A stretch of 64,000 nucleotides of DNA from Thysanoteuthis rhombus (GCA_963457665.1 OY735212.1:1920397-1984396); one strand, 5' to 3'. Shown: positions 48,245 to 59,693, numbered from the stretch's first letter. Notes: generated by a model from the sequence alone, not told the origin. A program made the numbers and translations.

Positions 48245-48635
48245 CTATAGCTAAACAAGTTGCCTCAATTTGGGCTTCAGAAGTGGAAATGAATTCATCA
48301 GTTTTTGGATATGTCACTGTTCTTTGTAGATCATACCAATGGTTCTTAATCATTTTCATCATCGTTTACGAAAATAAGGTCAAAACTCAATAGCAGGATT
48401 TTGATAAATGAAAGGGGGGGAAAAAATGTCTATTCAGCATAATGGTTAATCCGCCACTTATTTCAAAAGCGAGGAAGAGAGAAAGACCAAAAGGGCATAC
48501 TCAGCCTAATGGTTAGTCCACTTTTGATTTCATAAGCAAAGAAGAAAGAAAGTGTCGCTCTTGGTTGGATTTGATCCAGAGATCTGGTTACAAGCCGAAC
48601 GCCTATAGCCACTGATCCATGGATGTGTTGTAACT
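48245..48635 (-). repeat. SINE family S5, full copy with tRNA-like head
   Basis: The minus strand from about 48622 reads CATGGATCAGTGGCTATAGG, CGTTCGGCTTGTAACC, TCTGGATCAAATCC: an A-box-like GGATCAGTGG and B-box-like GGATCAAATCC. The body follows the same order as the plus-strand copy 50977-51330, including CATTAGGCTGAGTATGCC. A partial internal duplication (CAGC.TAATGGTTA.TCC at 48437 and 48502) is present. Confidence 0.78.
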
Positions 48636-48762
48636 TTTGTGCTTGTAAATAAATGTTATGTTTTGGTGGTTATGAACTGTTTCAATGACATTCAGCGGCT
48701 CAGTAGTTTTTTTTCCTGAACGATAGACAAAATATTTACGTACTCCATTATTATTAATTTTT

Positions 48763-48816
48763 CCTTCATCTTAATTGTTGTTGCTTTTTATTGCAACTGA
48801 ACAATTAAGATGAAGG
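48763..48816. repeat. Palindrome with 22-24 bp arms
   Basis: CCTTCATCTTAATTGTTGTT then GC (48763-48784) against GCAACTGAACAATTAAGATG then AAGG (48793-48816). Pairing is perfect except for a 2-base bulge. It shares its TTCATCTTAATT and GTTGC/GCAAC elements with the palindrome at 27463-27541. Confidence 0.88.
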
Positions 48817-50976
48817 CAAGTAATTGAGGTCATTTCTGTGGGAATGGTTATTTTGTGTTGGTGTACAAATGTAATCAGACAAAGTGATTATCAAAACAAT
48901 GGCTATTAAGTTGACAACAAAGAAATATAAAATATTTCGCTTTGCATTATTGATGTATCAAAAAAAGAGATATTTATTTGAGTGTTTCTGCTAAATCTTT
49001 ATTAAAACAAAGTCTATATAGTTATAGTCGCGGGTGATAACAAAATGTTTTTGTAAACTGAACTATCAATTGTTTATTACTATTTAGTTGTATAGCAGGG
49101 AATGATTTATCTTTTTAAACCAATTCTATTTTAAATAGGGAAACCCTAAAGAAGTGACAATGAGGTTGAGAACTCATGAAAAATATTCTGAAATCAAGTG
49201 GAAGAAAAAATTGGATCCTGTAAATAAGAACAAGATGTATCTATTGGATAAGCAACGATCCTAACCAGCATTCCATCCTCCTGTATTTTTACCTTCCCTC
49301 TCAATATCCCCTGCTGAAATTGAAATATCTTAAATTTGAATGTCTGACTAATTGTGATGATAAAGTCAACTATGTTGGAGTTTGACAATAAATCCCTCAA
49401 AATTTGATTGTTTTTAACAAAGGCCATTTCACAAATGTTTGGAAACAAGACAATGAATGAATAAAAAAAAAAAGTAGATATTCATTCCTCTACTTTTTGG
49501 ATAAAACATTTATAGATTAAAAAAGGAGATGAAATGATTTAAGAGAAATAAATGAAGTAAACTAAGCTGAGGAGAGAGGAAGGATTGAAGAGAAACATAT
49601 AGACAGAAAAACTGAGAGAAAGGATAGGATAAACACCTGGAAGAAATGTTTAAGGTAAAGGGATAGGCTTAGAGAGGGGAGGAGAATAGGATTCATTAAA
49701 GATTAAAATCTGAAGGACCATAATGTTATGGGTTTTACATTTTTGTATTTCTCTCCTAATTTTTTTTCAGTGTACTAACCCCAAAATGATATAACTCCAT
49801 CTTAAGTTTTGCTAAAATCCACATCATTGTTATTTTGCAAGGGGGATAACTTAGCCGTGAATTTCTACAGATCCCTTTTCTTTAGAAGTACCAAAAACTT
49901 GAACACAAACGCTGGAACTTGCATTGTCCTTGCTTATATTCAATAACTTTTCATTTGAATTTATCTTTAGACCTTAATTCTATACATTTTTTGTTTATCA
50001 TAATACAAAAAAATATGTTACTCATCATCTTTGATAGGTAACATTTTTGCTATATGCTAATATGTATGTAATAAAAGCTGTCACACTTATAGTATTAGTT
50101 GCAGCCATCAGTTCCTTTCCATATACAACTTAACTCTCATTTCTACCCTTTCCTTTCCTGTCATTTGAAGACTTGACTCAACTTTTAATTCTCCCCTCTC
50201 TCTTCCTGTTGTCTGTTACACTTATAGTATTTGTAGCAACCATCAACTTTACCTGTTGCACACTCGTGATAACCATCAGCAATGGACGTATGTATTGAAA
50301 TAAATTTGTTCTAGTTTTTACTTAATTAATTATGAAGAAATTTTATTCATATATTGTCAAACTTCAAGTTGACCTTATTATCATAATTAGTCAAATCTGG
50401 AAATTAAGATGTGTGAATTTCAGATATGAATAACTGAGAGTGGAAAAGAGAGTGATTGTGTGGTGTTAACTCCTGTTTCTAAGTTCTGTATTTTTCTTGT
50501 TTCTCTCTTTTTCTTTCTTTCTTTTACATAGAATTTTAGTTATGAAAAATATTATTTCCCGTACAAGAGCAAGTATATATATTTCAACCTTTTCTCCTCT
50601 GAAAATTACGTTGCTACTAAGGTTGTCATTAAAACAGTTAATATAATGGTAAAACCTTTGAACAATATAAAAACATAAGAAATTTTAATGAGGCAGTTGA
50701 TCTTAGGATATTCGTCCGACCATGATATTTATAATTAAAAATGAATTACAATTTTCTGTAGTGTTTATACACAGTGGTTTTGGGCTTTCTTCCAGACATC
50801 TGTGGAAGCTGAACATTTTTCTTTCTTTTTTTCAAAAAATTAATAATGGAGTATATGAAATTTTTTTTTTTTTTTTTTTTCTTTGCAAAAACTACTGTCC
50901 TCCTAAATGTCATTAGAACAGTTCATAATGAAACCATAATATCATTTACAAACATACAAGTTTCAACAACATCTAT
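48817..50976. other. Intergenic, no gene seen
   Basis: A purine-rich stretch lies at 49555-49700. AAGGGGGATAACTT at 49839-49852 is a variant of the recurrent AAGGGAGRTAAC motif. CACTTATAGTATT.GT.GCA occurs twice (50084-50104 and 50217-50236), a local duplication. No exon was recognised. Confidence 0.45.
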
Positions 50977-51330
50977 GGTTCAGTGGTTGTAGGTGTTAGG
51001 CTTGTAACCTGATCTTAGATGAAATCCATGTGGGAACAACACTTTTTTCTTTTGCTTTTGAAGTCAGTGGCGGGTTAACCATTAGGTTGAGTAAGCCTTT
51101 TGTTCTGTCTTTTCGTCAAACTCCTACTATTGAATTTTGATCTTATTTTCATATTTAACAATGACTGATGATACTGACCAGGAGAAAAACAAGTGACATC
51201 ATTCACAAATAACAATGACACTCTGAAGTATGGAAAAACTGATAACAAATTCACTTCCACTTCTAAAGCCCAACTCAGGTTATCTTGTTCTGCTAAAAAT
51301 AGCAAATCCCATCTACAGGAAGTATTGATA
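50977..51330 (+). repeat. SINE family S5, full copy with tRNA-like head
   Basis: Starts TCTATGGTTCAGTGGTTGTA (A-box TGGTTCAGTGG) and GATGAAATCC (B-box) about 45 bp later, then GGCGGGTTAACCATTAGGTT, CTCCTACTATTGAATTTTGA and, at the 3' side, CACTTCCACTTCTAAAGCCC. This is the best-preserved of three copies and defines the family as tRNA-derived, about 350 bp. Confidence 0.82.
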
Positions 51331-51352
51331 AAGGAGTGGAAATGAGACTAAG

Positions 51353-51550
51353 TTTGGAAGTTTCACCTTAGTACAGCCAAGCTTGTTCTTTGTATTTGAG
51401 CAGTTTTTGCTATGTAAGCTTATACTAAACTGTGTGTCCTACAGCATTCATGTTTTTTGTTTCTCCAAATTAGGACTTTTTATTAGTGATCATTGCCTGA
51501 CAGAATGTGAGAGGGCTACTTGATGGATGATGGGGGTGATCAATGATTTT
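51353..51550 (+). repeat. Dispersed family R, partial copy
   Basis: Contains AAGCTTATACTAAACTGTGT, CAGCATTCATGTTTTTTGT and AGTGATCATTGCCTGACAGA in family order; the 5' blocks are diverged. It lies directly downstream of the S5 SINE. Confidence 0.6.
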
Positions 51551-52125
51551 TTTTCTTCTTTCTTCCTTTGTCCTCAAATCTTGATTGTTCAAGAGATGAG
51601 TTTTCTTTAATTTGGCGTAAGGATATGATCTTGTTATAGTCAGTTTATTTTCTTGGTGAATTACAGTCAATAACCTTTGTGTTCCCTCAAAATGAAAATT
51701 CCATTTACAGTTTGAGCTCAAATGGTAGAGTTATCTAAAATCTGAGTGGTTTAACTTCATAACATACATCAACATTGGATATATTTTATTTGCAGGATAG
51801 GTTACCAGGATATTAGTCAGGAATCTGATTTCCCCTTTGTTTTTTGAGGATTGGGGAGTTTTCCAATGTCCGTATTTATGTTCATTTATTCATTTAAAAA
51901 AATCCAAAAATGGTCCCCAAAATGCTTAGCTTAATTAGGAAAATTGTAATTTGGTTTCTATTGGCAATTAGCAATTAAATATCTCGTGAAAATGCCAACT
52001 AACACCCTAGTTACTCTCTCAGGAATCAAGGATCTGTATTTTTAGGGAGCTGCCTCAGTTGGTTCTTGCAATCTGCTGAATAGAACTTGAAAGGTGTGCC
52101 TGTACAAATCTGTTAATGTGGCTGT

Positions 52126-52517
52126 AATTTTATTATCCACTGATTCACTAGTTTTCTCTTCTTGGTTGTTATAGTCACATTTAGGCTGCAGTATCCTCTG
52201 ACCTTCTTCTGGTATCTGTCGTAGTTGGTGACTTCCTGGGAATTTTGAACCAACCTCTTTATTTCATGGGGCTAGATAGTTCTTGTTCCTCTGTTGATAC
52301 TAAAGGAAATCTTGTATCACTTCCTAATTAGTCCTTGTGATGTTGCTTACCTCTTTCACTGAAGCAGAGTGTATGACTCTTTTGAGCTACTTCACCCAGG
52401 GATTGAACTTGAAATTAAGTTTACCAACTACAATAGACACCCGAAGAAGGGTAGAAGATAAAATGGCCGAAACTTAAGATGAGAACACTGGTCCAAGTAA
52501 ATCGGTGTGTAAACAAT
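52126..52517. mobile_element. Foldback/MITE family M1, copy 2
   Basis: The left side has TTATTATCCACTGATTCACT, CTTCTTGGTTGTTATAGT, CCTTCTTCTGGTATCTGTCG and TAGTTGGT. The right side, inverted, has CTCATCTTAAGTTTCGGCC, CCCTTCTTCGGGTGTCTATT and GTAGTTGGTAA. The arms therefore extend for about 120 bp. The interior (TTTTGAACCAACCTCTTTAT and AGTCCTTGTGATGTTGCTTA) matches copy 1 at 20783-21242. Confidence 0.8.
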
Positions 52518-53072
52518 GTTAATTCCTCATCTTAGAAAATCAGACGCTGGAATTTTAATCTACAAAAAAAGAAGTATGGCATAAAAAGCTGAGTCTTTCT
52601 CTTTCATTGTACATGTTACAGTGATATTGTGAAATTATCAATTCTGTGAAATCCATGAACATTCCAATCATTTCATGAGAAATCCTCACTTTCACAATCA
52701 TTGTAGTAATGGTTAACAAACTTGTGTTGCTCACCATTACTGAGTGTAATGAGTTTGATTGTCACTTGATGTCTAACTATTGTGACCTTATGTCGAAGTA
52801 GGTTGTGTATACAGTATAAATACTGGATCTGAATCTATTTGGTATTAGTAAGTTTGGCTTAGTTTGATTAGTTTCACAATCCACTACATTCATATGAAAA
52901 AAATACCCAAAAACATCTTTTAGGTCCTATTTATTTTTCTCTTCTATTGCATCGGTATCTGGCTGTAATATTCCATATTAAAGTCATTCATCAGAATGAG
53001 GCTGTTATGATTTTTATACTAACTCCAGCCTCTATGTAACACTGACAGAGGTCAAAAGAACAAGTTGGGTTC

Positions 53073-54086
53073 ATTTCTTCTTTTTCTTCTTTTTCTTTTT
53101 TCTTCTTTTTCTTTTTTCTTCTTTTTCTTTTTTCTTCTTTTTCTTTTTTCTTCTTTTTCTTTTTTCTTCTTTTTCTTTTTTCTTCTTTTTCTTTTTCTTA
53201 TTTCTTCTTTTTCTTATCATTTCTTCTTTTTCTTATCATTTCTTCTTTTTCTTATTATTTCTTCTTTTTCTTATTATTTCTTCTTTTTCTTATTATTTCT
53301 TCTTTTTCTTATTATTTCTTCTTTTTCTTATTATTTCTTCTTTTTCTTATTATTTCTTCTTTTTCTTATTATTTCTTCTTTTTCTTATTATTTCTTCTTT
53401 TTCTTATTATTTCTTCTTTTTCTTATTATTTCTTCTTTTTCTTATTATTTCTTCTTTTTCTTATTATTTCTTCTCTTTCTTATTATTTCTTCTCTTTCTT
53501 ATTATTTCTTCTCTTTCTTATTATTTCTTCTCTTTCTTATTATTTCTTCTCTTTCTTATTATTTCTTCTCTTTCTTATTATTTCTTCTCTTTCTTATTAT
53601 TTCTTCTCTTTCTTATTATTTCTTCTCTTTCTTATTATTTCTTCTCTTTCTTATTATTTCTTCTCTTTCTTATTTTTTCTCTTTCTTATTTCTTCTCTTT
53701 CTTATTTCTTCTCTTTCTTATTTCTTCTCTTTCTTATTTCTTCTCTTTCTTATTTCTTCTCTTTCTTATTTCTTCTCTTTCTTATTTCTTCTCTTTCTTA
53801 TTTCTTCTCTTTCTTATTTCTTCTCTTTCTTATTTCTTCTCTTTCTTATTTCTTCTCTTTCTTATTTCTTCTCTTTCTTATTTCTTCTCTTTCTTATTTC
53901 TTCTCTTTCTTATTTCTTCTCTTTCTTATTTCTTCTCTTTCTTATTTCTTCTCTTTCTTATTTCTTCTCTTTCTTATTTCTTCTCTTTCTTATTTCTTCT
54001 CTTTCTTATTTCTTCTCTTTCTTATTTCTTCTCTTTCTTATTTCTTCTCTTTCTTATTTCTTCTCTTTCTTATTTCTTCTCTTTCA
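53073..54086. repeat. 1-kb pyrimidine-rich satellite with four ordered unit types
   Basis: Zone A (53078-53198): 16-bp CTTCTTTTTCTTTTTT. Zone B (about 53205-53461): 19-bp CTTATTATTTCTTCTTTTT, the first two units with CTTATCATT. Zone C (about 53461-53672): 19-bp CTTATTATTTCTTCTCTTT. Zone D (53688-54085): about 25 copies of 16-bp CTTATTTCTTCTCTTT. Neighbouring zones differ by one step each (B to C one T to C; C to D loss of ATT). There is no G and no AA on this strand, so no stop codon can occur, which produces a 362-codon open frame that is not a gene. Confidence 0.97.
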
Positions 54087-54189
54087 TCAAATGAGAACTC
54101 TTGGTGTTACCATCTTTTCTTTCTCTCTTTATATGGAGCTCTTTCTTGGCTGAGAAGAAGGAAGCTTCTATTAGAAACTGACAACTGGA

Positions 54190-54572
54190 ACTGTCAGCAT
54201 AAGTTTCTTCAGTTTTTAAGTTGGTTTGGCTGGTTATCTTCGTGTAGCAACATTGGAGCTAGAGGGCTGAAAATTTCAATATCAACTCGTGTTGAGGAAA
54301 AAAAACTTGAAATTTTTTTTACTCTCCCCAGTTTTTAAGGGGGTTTTGATTTGCAATGTAATATGCAAAATTGGTTCCTTAGTTCATGTCCAACAGTATT
54401 CCTTATTTGATTTTTGAAAATTGGGACTTTTGAGCCCAACAGCAGGTTACAGAAAAGTAACTTATTCATTGATGACTCTTTTTTTAATTGATCACCCCAA
54501 TATGGCATGCTTCTATAGATGTTGGTCATGTGACTGTTGCTATTGACTGACTGAGAAGACCTGTTTCTCTTC
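54190..54572 (+). repeat. Dispersed family R, best-preserved copy
   Basis: Blocks ACTGTCAGCATAAGTTTCTT, CAGTTTTTAAGTTGGTTTGG, TTGGAGCTAGAGGGCTGAAA, GCAAAATTGGTTCCTTAGTT, AACAGTATTCCTT, TGATCACCCCAATATGGCAT, GATGTTGGTCATGTGACTGT and GACTGACTGAGAAGACCTGT. It begins about 100 bp after the pyrimidine satellite. Confidence 0.78.
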
Positions 54573-55222
54573 CTTTTTATTTCAATGTTTCTTTTGAATG
54601 TTTCCTTATTCCATGGTTCTTATTCTTTTAATGTCTACTCTGCATCTTGCCTCATTGGAGACAGAATGTCTGAGTACGAGTGCTGCTCCGCCCTCCCTGG
54701 CACCTCTCCACCGGACAATAACCCCCCCCCGCTCCATGCTCAATATATCTTTTTATTTATTATTTCTCCTCTTAACATCAACCTGTAACATTAGAGAAAG
54801 AAGATGATAGAATGAACAGAGAGAAAGAGTGTGTGTGCTTGGGTTACTGTTACTCAGGTTGCCAAATTAGCCATTTTCCGGCTATATCTGGCTGATTTTT
54901 TTTTTTTTTTTTTCTCAATTTAGCCAATAAAAATCTGGTCATTTAAAAAAAATAATCAGTATAAGTTTAATAAAAGTAATTGTACAATTTTTAGTATTAA
55001 TTTGTTCTGAAGTCTTAGAGTATAGTTTCCTATGTGATAAGTGGGCTTTGAATTATGCTACACATGAATATCTTTGATAGTGCAGGTGTTGATGTACCAC
55101 AGTTAAGGTCTTTCTGTACAAATGAATCTAAGTATGTATAGGCTGAAAAAACAGACATTCAATTATAAGACCTTGAACAGTGCTGAAAATTTTTGATCAA
55201 TGAAATTAATCACGCTTATCAA
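54573..55222. other. Intergenic, decayed repeat fragment
   Basis: GGTTGCCAAATTAGCCATTT at 54858-54877 and the following GGCTATATCTGGCTGATTTT resemble fragments near 15750 and 59520-59820 (GGCAACCCT end). C10 run at 54721-54730. No gene seen. Confidence 0.45.

Positions 55223-55290
<68 letters not shown>
55223..55290. repeat. (TA)n flanked by (TG)n
   Basis: Compound GTGTGTG-(TA)n-TGTGTGTG array. A separate (TG)n lies at 55446-55470. Confidence 0.97.
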
Positions 55291-55291
<1 letters not shown>

Positions 55292-55498
55292 ATGAACATT
55301 TTTAGCTCTAAAGTTGGCTTGAAATGGAAAAATTCAGCTATTTTTAAAGATAATTATAGCTATAAATAACAGACCACACTGCTGTTACTGTTTTTTTGTT
55401 TTTTTAACAGAGATTTCCTTGTCATTCTTTCATCTTTAAACAGCTGTGTATGTGTGTGTGTGTGTGTGTGAATGAATACATACTTATTTTTACCTTAC

Positions 55499-55897
55499 TC
55501 AATATATTTCTTTTCTGTAAGTGGCGGATTCATTTGTTGGGGTGAGTGACTCAATGAGTATGTGTCTGTGCAATTTCATTTCATATAAATCTCCTGTGTT
55601 TGCAATATGAATGGCTTGGCTTTGTGAACAAAGATTTGCAGAGGGTTTTCCCCCAAGAGCAGGACTCAAGATGGCAGGGCCTGTGTGCAGAATGTCCTTC
55701 CAGTCTGCACGATGGAGTTGAAGATTAAGTGTAATGTCTGCAGGGCCAACCCCACCATTTTGCATCCTATGGTCCACTAAGGTGACACGTATAGTAGTGA
55801 GGCCCCACTGTAAAAGGTTTGACAGCAGTTTCCTACTCCTGACAGGTGCCTGTGGGTCTTCTGCCCCTTTGTGGGAGTTTTCTGATTGTGTGGCCAA
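55499..55897 (-). other. 132-codon open frame in a GC-rich island, unrecognised
   Basis: ATG at 55897 and stop at 55499; composition (NLLQWGLTTIRVTLVDHRM, GGVGPADITLNLQLHRADW, GKPSANLCSQSQ) looks protein-like, and the stretch is clearly GC-richer than its flanks. No domain, signal peptide or membrane segment was recognised. On the plus strand the following 55935-56035 has TGACTGAGCTGG and GGTTTGAATCAC, weak tRNA-like boxes, so the whole 55500-56050 island may be a recently inserted repeat rather than a gene. Confidence 0.3.
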
Positions 55898-56765
55898 TAT
55901 GGGTAGTTAAATCACAGGACAGGGACATTCAGTGGAGCAGTTGACTGAGCTGGCTGTAGAGGTCTGCTATCCCCTTAAAGGAGTTATGTGACAGGATAGT
56001 AGCCTATGCAGATTAGAGCCCAGGTTTGAATCACTTTACACACCCAAACCCACCCCGATCCTGAAGTCTATGCTTGGAGAAAGTGATCTTCATTCTGGGT
56101 TACTACAGATTTAGCTTGATTAGTAAAGTTTTGACTTTAGGTAAGTCGAAATATGGGCTTTTATTGAATTTTTCTAGCTTTTCACCTTCTAAATCCTGTT
56201 TGAGATACATTTTTTATGTACTCAATTGGAGATTCTATCCATCTATTTATCATACTCCCTGAAACTTTTGAGCAAAAACAAAAAATGCTCCTCTGGAATT
56301 TTGGCTTTTTTATTTCATCACCTGATTTTCCTCCTCCTTCCACTCGCTGACTAGGTAGGTAAATTCTACTGACTCTTAAAACTACTATTAGTAATAAGGG
56401 TTAAAAAAAAAAAAGGAATTAAACCTAATTGTGTGCAAACGATAAGTATTTTGTTGAATCGTACAGTAGACTTGTAACATTGTAGATTTCAGATTAAAAC
56501 ATCAGATTCTGGTTATGGAGAGAATAACTGCATAAGTTTTAGAATTTAAGGAAGAAATTAAAAGCTAGAAGTTAGGTGTGTTAGTTGAGGGTTTTTAAGT
56601 AATTTTGACTTGGTATCACTCTTCCATCCTGTTTTTCATACACTAAATTCTTGTTTGTGACCACCCTCTACTGACAAGGAACGATGCTTTCTATCTATAT
56701 ATATTTATTTATTGTCCTTCCCAAAACTGATATGAAAAAATAATTCTCAAGCATTTATTGTGTAT

Positions 56766-56770
<5 letters not shown>

Positions 56771-56832
<62 letters not shown>
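56771..56832. repeat. (TA)n microsatellite
   Basis: About 30 TA units preceded by (CA)4. Confidence 0.97.
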
Positions 56833-56834
<2 letters not shown>

Positions 56835-57868
56835 GATTGTATTGTGGATGTGAAGTACTTACTTTGATCAGTTTTGGACAGGGTCTTTTGAATAACAATA
56901 ACGGGCTGATAACACCCAACAAAATATACATATATATAGAGGAGGCCACTTAGTGTGGTCATTTTAAATCAAGTGCTTCTGACCAACTGATTTTGATAAT
57001 AACTAGCTGATGACATTATCTGTGATTATAATAACTGACTTCCTCAGTATATATGTAAGAGCAAGAAGGTAAAAATGTGATTTCTTAATATTTCTAGGGA
57101 TTTTGTGAAATCTTTGAACATGTAAGTAATTTTATGAATCTGTTTGGTAATGGTTAACAAACTTTAGATTAGTATGATCCTCACTGGGTGCTTTACTACT
57201 GAAGTCTTGTGTTAAACTAATTTAAACTGAAGTGTATACATCCTGTTGATACTGAAGCTGAATATACTTGATATTTATTAAGTTGAGCTGAGTTTGACAC
57301 AAGGCCACAGAATTGGGGTGCCCAGTGATTATCGAACTTATAGTAATAATAGTCACAAGCTTTTCAAGCATTTCTTCAATGATAGTGAAACTAGGGACTT
57401 CATGAAATTACTGAAATTTTACAAAATCACTAGTTTCACAATCTTACTGTAACATATATGCATAAGATTTAAGATGATGGTTGGACTGAGTAACCCCCCC
57501 CCCACTCCCTCTTCAGGTTTTCTACTTTTTAACCAAGCGACCCACCAGGCCTGTATGTTGTTTCTCTTCAACACCCAAGAATGGAGGAAGTTGAAAGAAG
57601 CTAATGTCAAGAAAAGTTGTTTTACTCTTTTGTGGACACAGCTGGCTTTTTCAATATCTCTGCCCCCCCCCGCCCCTGGAAACCCTTATCCTTCCACTTT
57701 TCCAGCATTTCCTACTTTTACTCTTATCCTATCATTTTCCCTGCCCCCTTTCCTCTTCCTCTTCTCACTTCCTGCGTCATTTGCCTTTCAAACTAATCTC
57801 TTGTGTACACGTTGTAGATCTACAGAGCCATGACTGTTGCTTTTTCTTTGACCAAGGCTCATATAATG
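56833..57868. other. Intergenic, no gene seen
   Basis: Contains the fragment shared with 43975-44020 and several poly-C runs (57496-57504, 57662-57670). The open frames at 57474-57933 are C/T-rich low-complexity reading frames without domains. Confidence 0.45.
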
Positions 57869-58206
57869 CAGGGCTTTTGAAACTAAGGATTGCAACCCTC
57901 CTCAAGATTATTGGGGGTTGCAGGATCCTTTAGTGGACAAAATGTCCAAGAGGGTGAAAAAATATGCCTGCAAATAAAAAGATTCTCCTGTCAGACAAAT
58001 TTCTGAAATTAGCATTGGCCACTTCAAGCAATTCATTACAAAAAGCTAAGAAAGTTTGAAAATTGAAATTCAGCCAGATGAGTTAACTGTCTTTAATACA
58101 GTTTTCTTTGGTCTTCGTTTTGTAATGCAGTTTTGGTACCTTTTGCCTCAAAGTGAAGACCGAAAAAATTATTTGATTCAAAGGGGTCACAATAAAGAAG
58201 CACTAG
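57869..58206. mobile_element. Possible hAT-like element, 338 bp
   Basis: The left end CAGGGCTTTTGAAACTAAGG then TTGCAACCC resembles the inverted right end CTAGTGCTTCTTTATTGTGA then CCCC. The pattern (CAG.GCTTNTNAA, then a TTG/GACCC block) is common in hAT non-autonomous elements. A clean 8-bp duplication was not found, so this is tentative. Confidence 0.4.
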
Positions 58207-59519
58207 TATAAAAGATATGGGAATGGGCTCTGTTATATATTGTCACCCTGTGTGTATTTAGTGTATAGACCACTTTGGAGCTAGAGTTAGGGTTTCATAT
58301 CCAACATAATTTGTTCAGTGGTAATGTTTTCAGGAAAGGTTATGCAAATTCTCATGTCTACTCCTGAATAGATTTAAATCTGTTTTCAGCTAAGATTGAA
58401 ACTAAGTTTTTGAGATATTATTTGGTGATCTCTATAGAAGCTGATTTGTAATCCTTCATTATTGATAGAATGGATTCAAAGTTAACCTCATGTGCAGAAA
58501 TGGGTTTACAAGGGTGTTTGAAAGACTACTGATCCCTGTGACTCTTCCAATCCCCATAAATGTTCATATCTAGCTTTGGTAACAGCCTTCTAGTCATAGT
58601 ACCAGTGCATTGGAATCTGTGATATTTTCATATTTAAAGGAAAAAAAAAAGAATTGAATGTCTGTCTTATATACCAGCTTATATGGTATGTTATTATCTG
58701 TATTCTCTATATTCACATTTCATAGCAAAAATTATTAGTTTTATGTGACTATAGAATTTCTTCAGTTGACCCACTTGGGCAGCTGTAATCATTTGAATTA
58801 CCTTTAAAGCTACATAACTAGATGAAGTTGTTTATAATAAACTCTTGTTGTGACTGCATTTGTTTTTTTATATGCTCGCAAAGCCATTGTCAGAGATTAG
58901 TTTGCAGCAACAGTACATTGATGAATTTAGTGCATTATCTCAAACTTTTTGGTGCATTTATTTTATTTGTAGACCTGTAACTTGTTTGTGGGGAGGAGGC
59001 ATTAGTCTGTTAAAGGGTAATAAAAAGTCATCTTTGTATGTACTTCTGGATTTTTCATTAATACTCCTCGTACAAAATCCACCCATTATAACAGCAAATT
59101 TATTTCTTAAATCCCTGAGTGCCATAATATCAGGAGTCTGCTGTATTTAAATTTGATACATTTTGAGTTTGATTTTTGCATTCAATTTTTGTGGCCTTTG
59201 TTAGTAAAATTGGAAATATCCAGCTGTAGAAAAAAAAATATTGTGAAAAATATTTTCTTGGTTCTTGTGTTAAAAAGCCAGTTGTAAGAAGAGAATCTGA
59301 TGTTAAAGAATAGAAAACTGAAAATATCTGAAATGTGTGTCTGCCTGAGGAGAGTTGCTGAATGGAGAAATTGTATTGGAAGATGAGTAAATAGTGATTA
59401 CAAGAACATGATTTTCTTTTTAGTTTTATCAAAGTGATTCCAGAAGTCCAAAGTGTTATTGGCAGCTTTTATACTAACACTTCTAGTTCACTCCTGGAAA
59501 GTCATTTGGTAATTTTTCA
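58207..59519. other. Intergenic, no gene seen
   Basis: AT-rich; no repeat family, exon or RNA gene recognised. Confidence 0.45.
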
Positions 59520-59693
59520 TGACTAAAATCTGGCAAATTTGGTACTGAACAAAGCTATTCGGTTCTGAAAAGGAAGATTTGGTGCAGAAGTAAAGGATTT
59601 TAAAAAGATAGCAATCCCTGATACACAAATGATATGATACAATATTAATATACATGAACAATAGATTTGAAAAGAAGTTTTCTGACAAGCTTA

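Noticed and set aside
53065..54153. Long open frame coding a Phe/Leu/Ser/Tyr-rich repeat protein
   Set aside because: It is produced entirely by a pyrimidine-rich satellite that cannot contain stop codons; unit lengths of 16 and 19 bp rotate through all frames.
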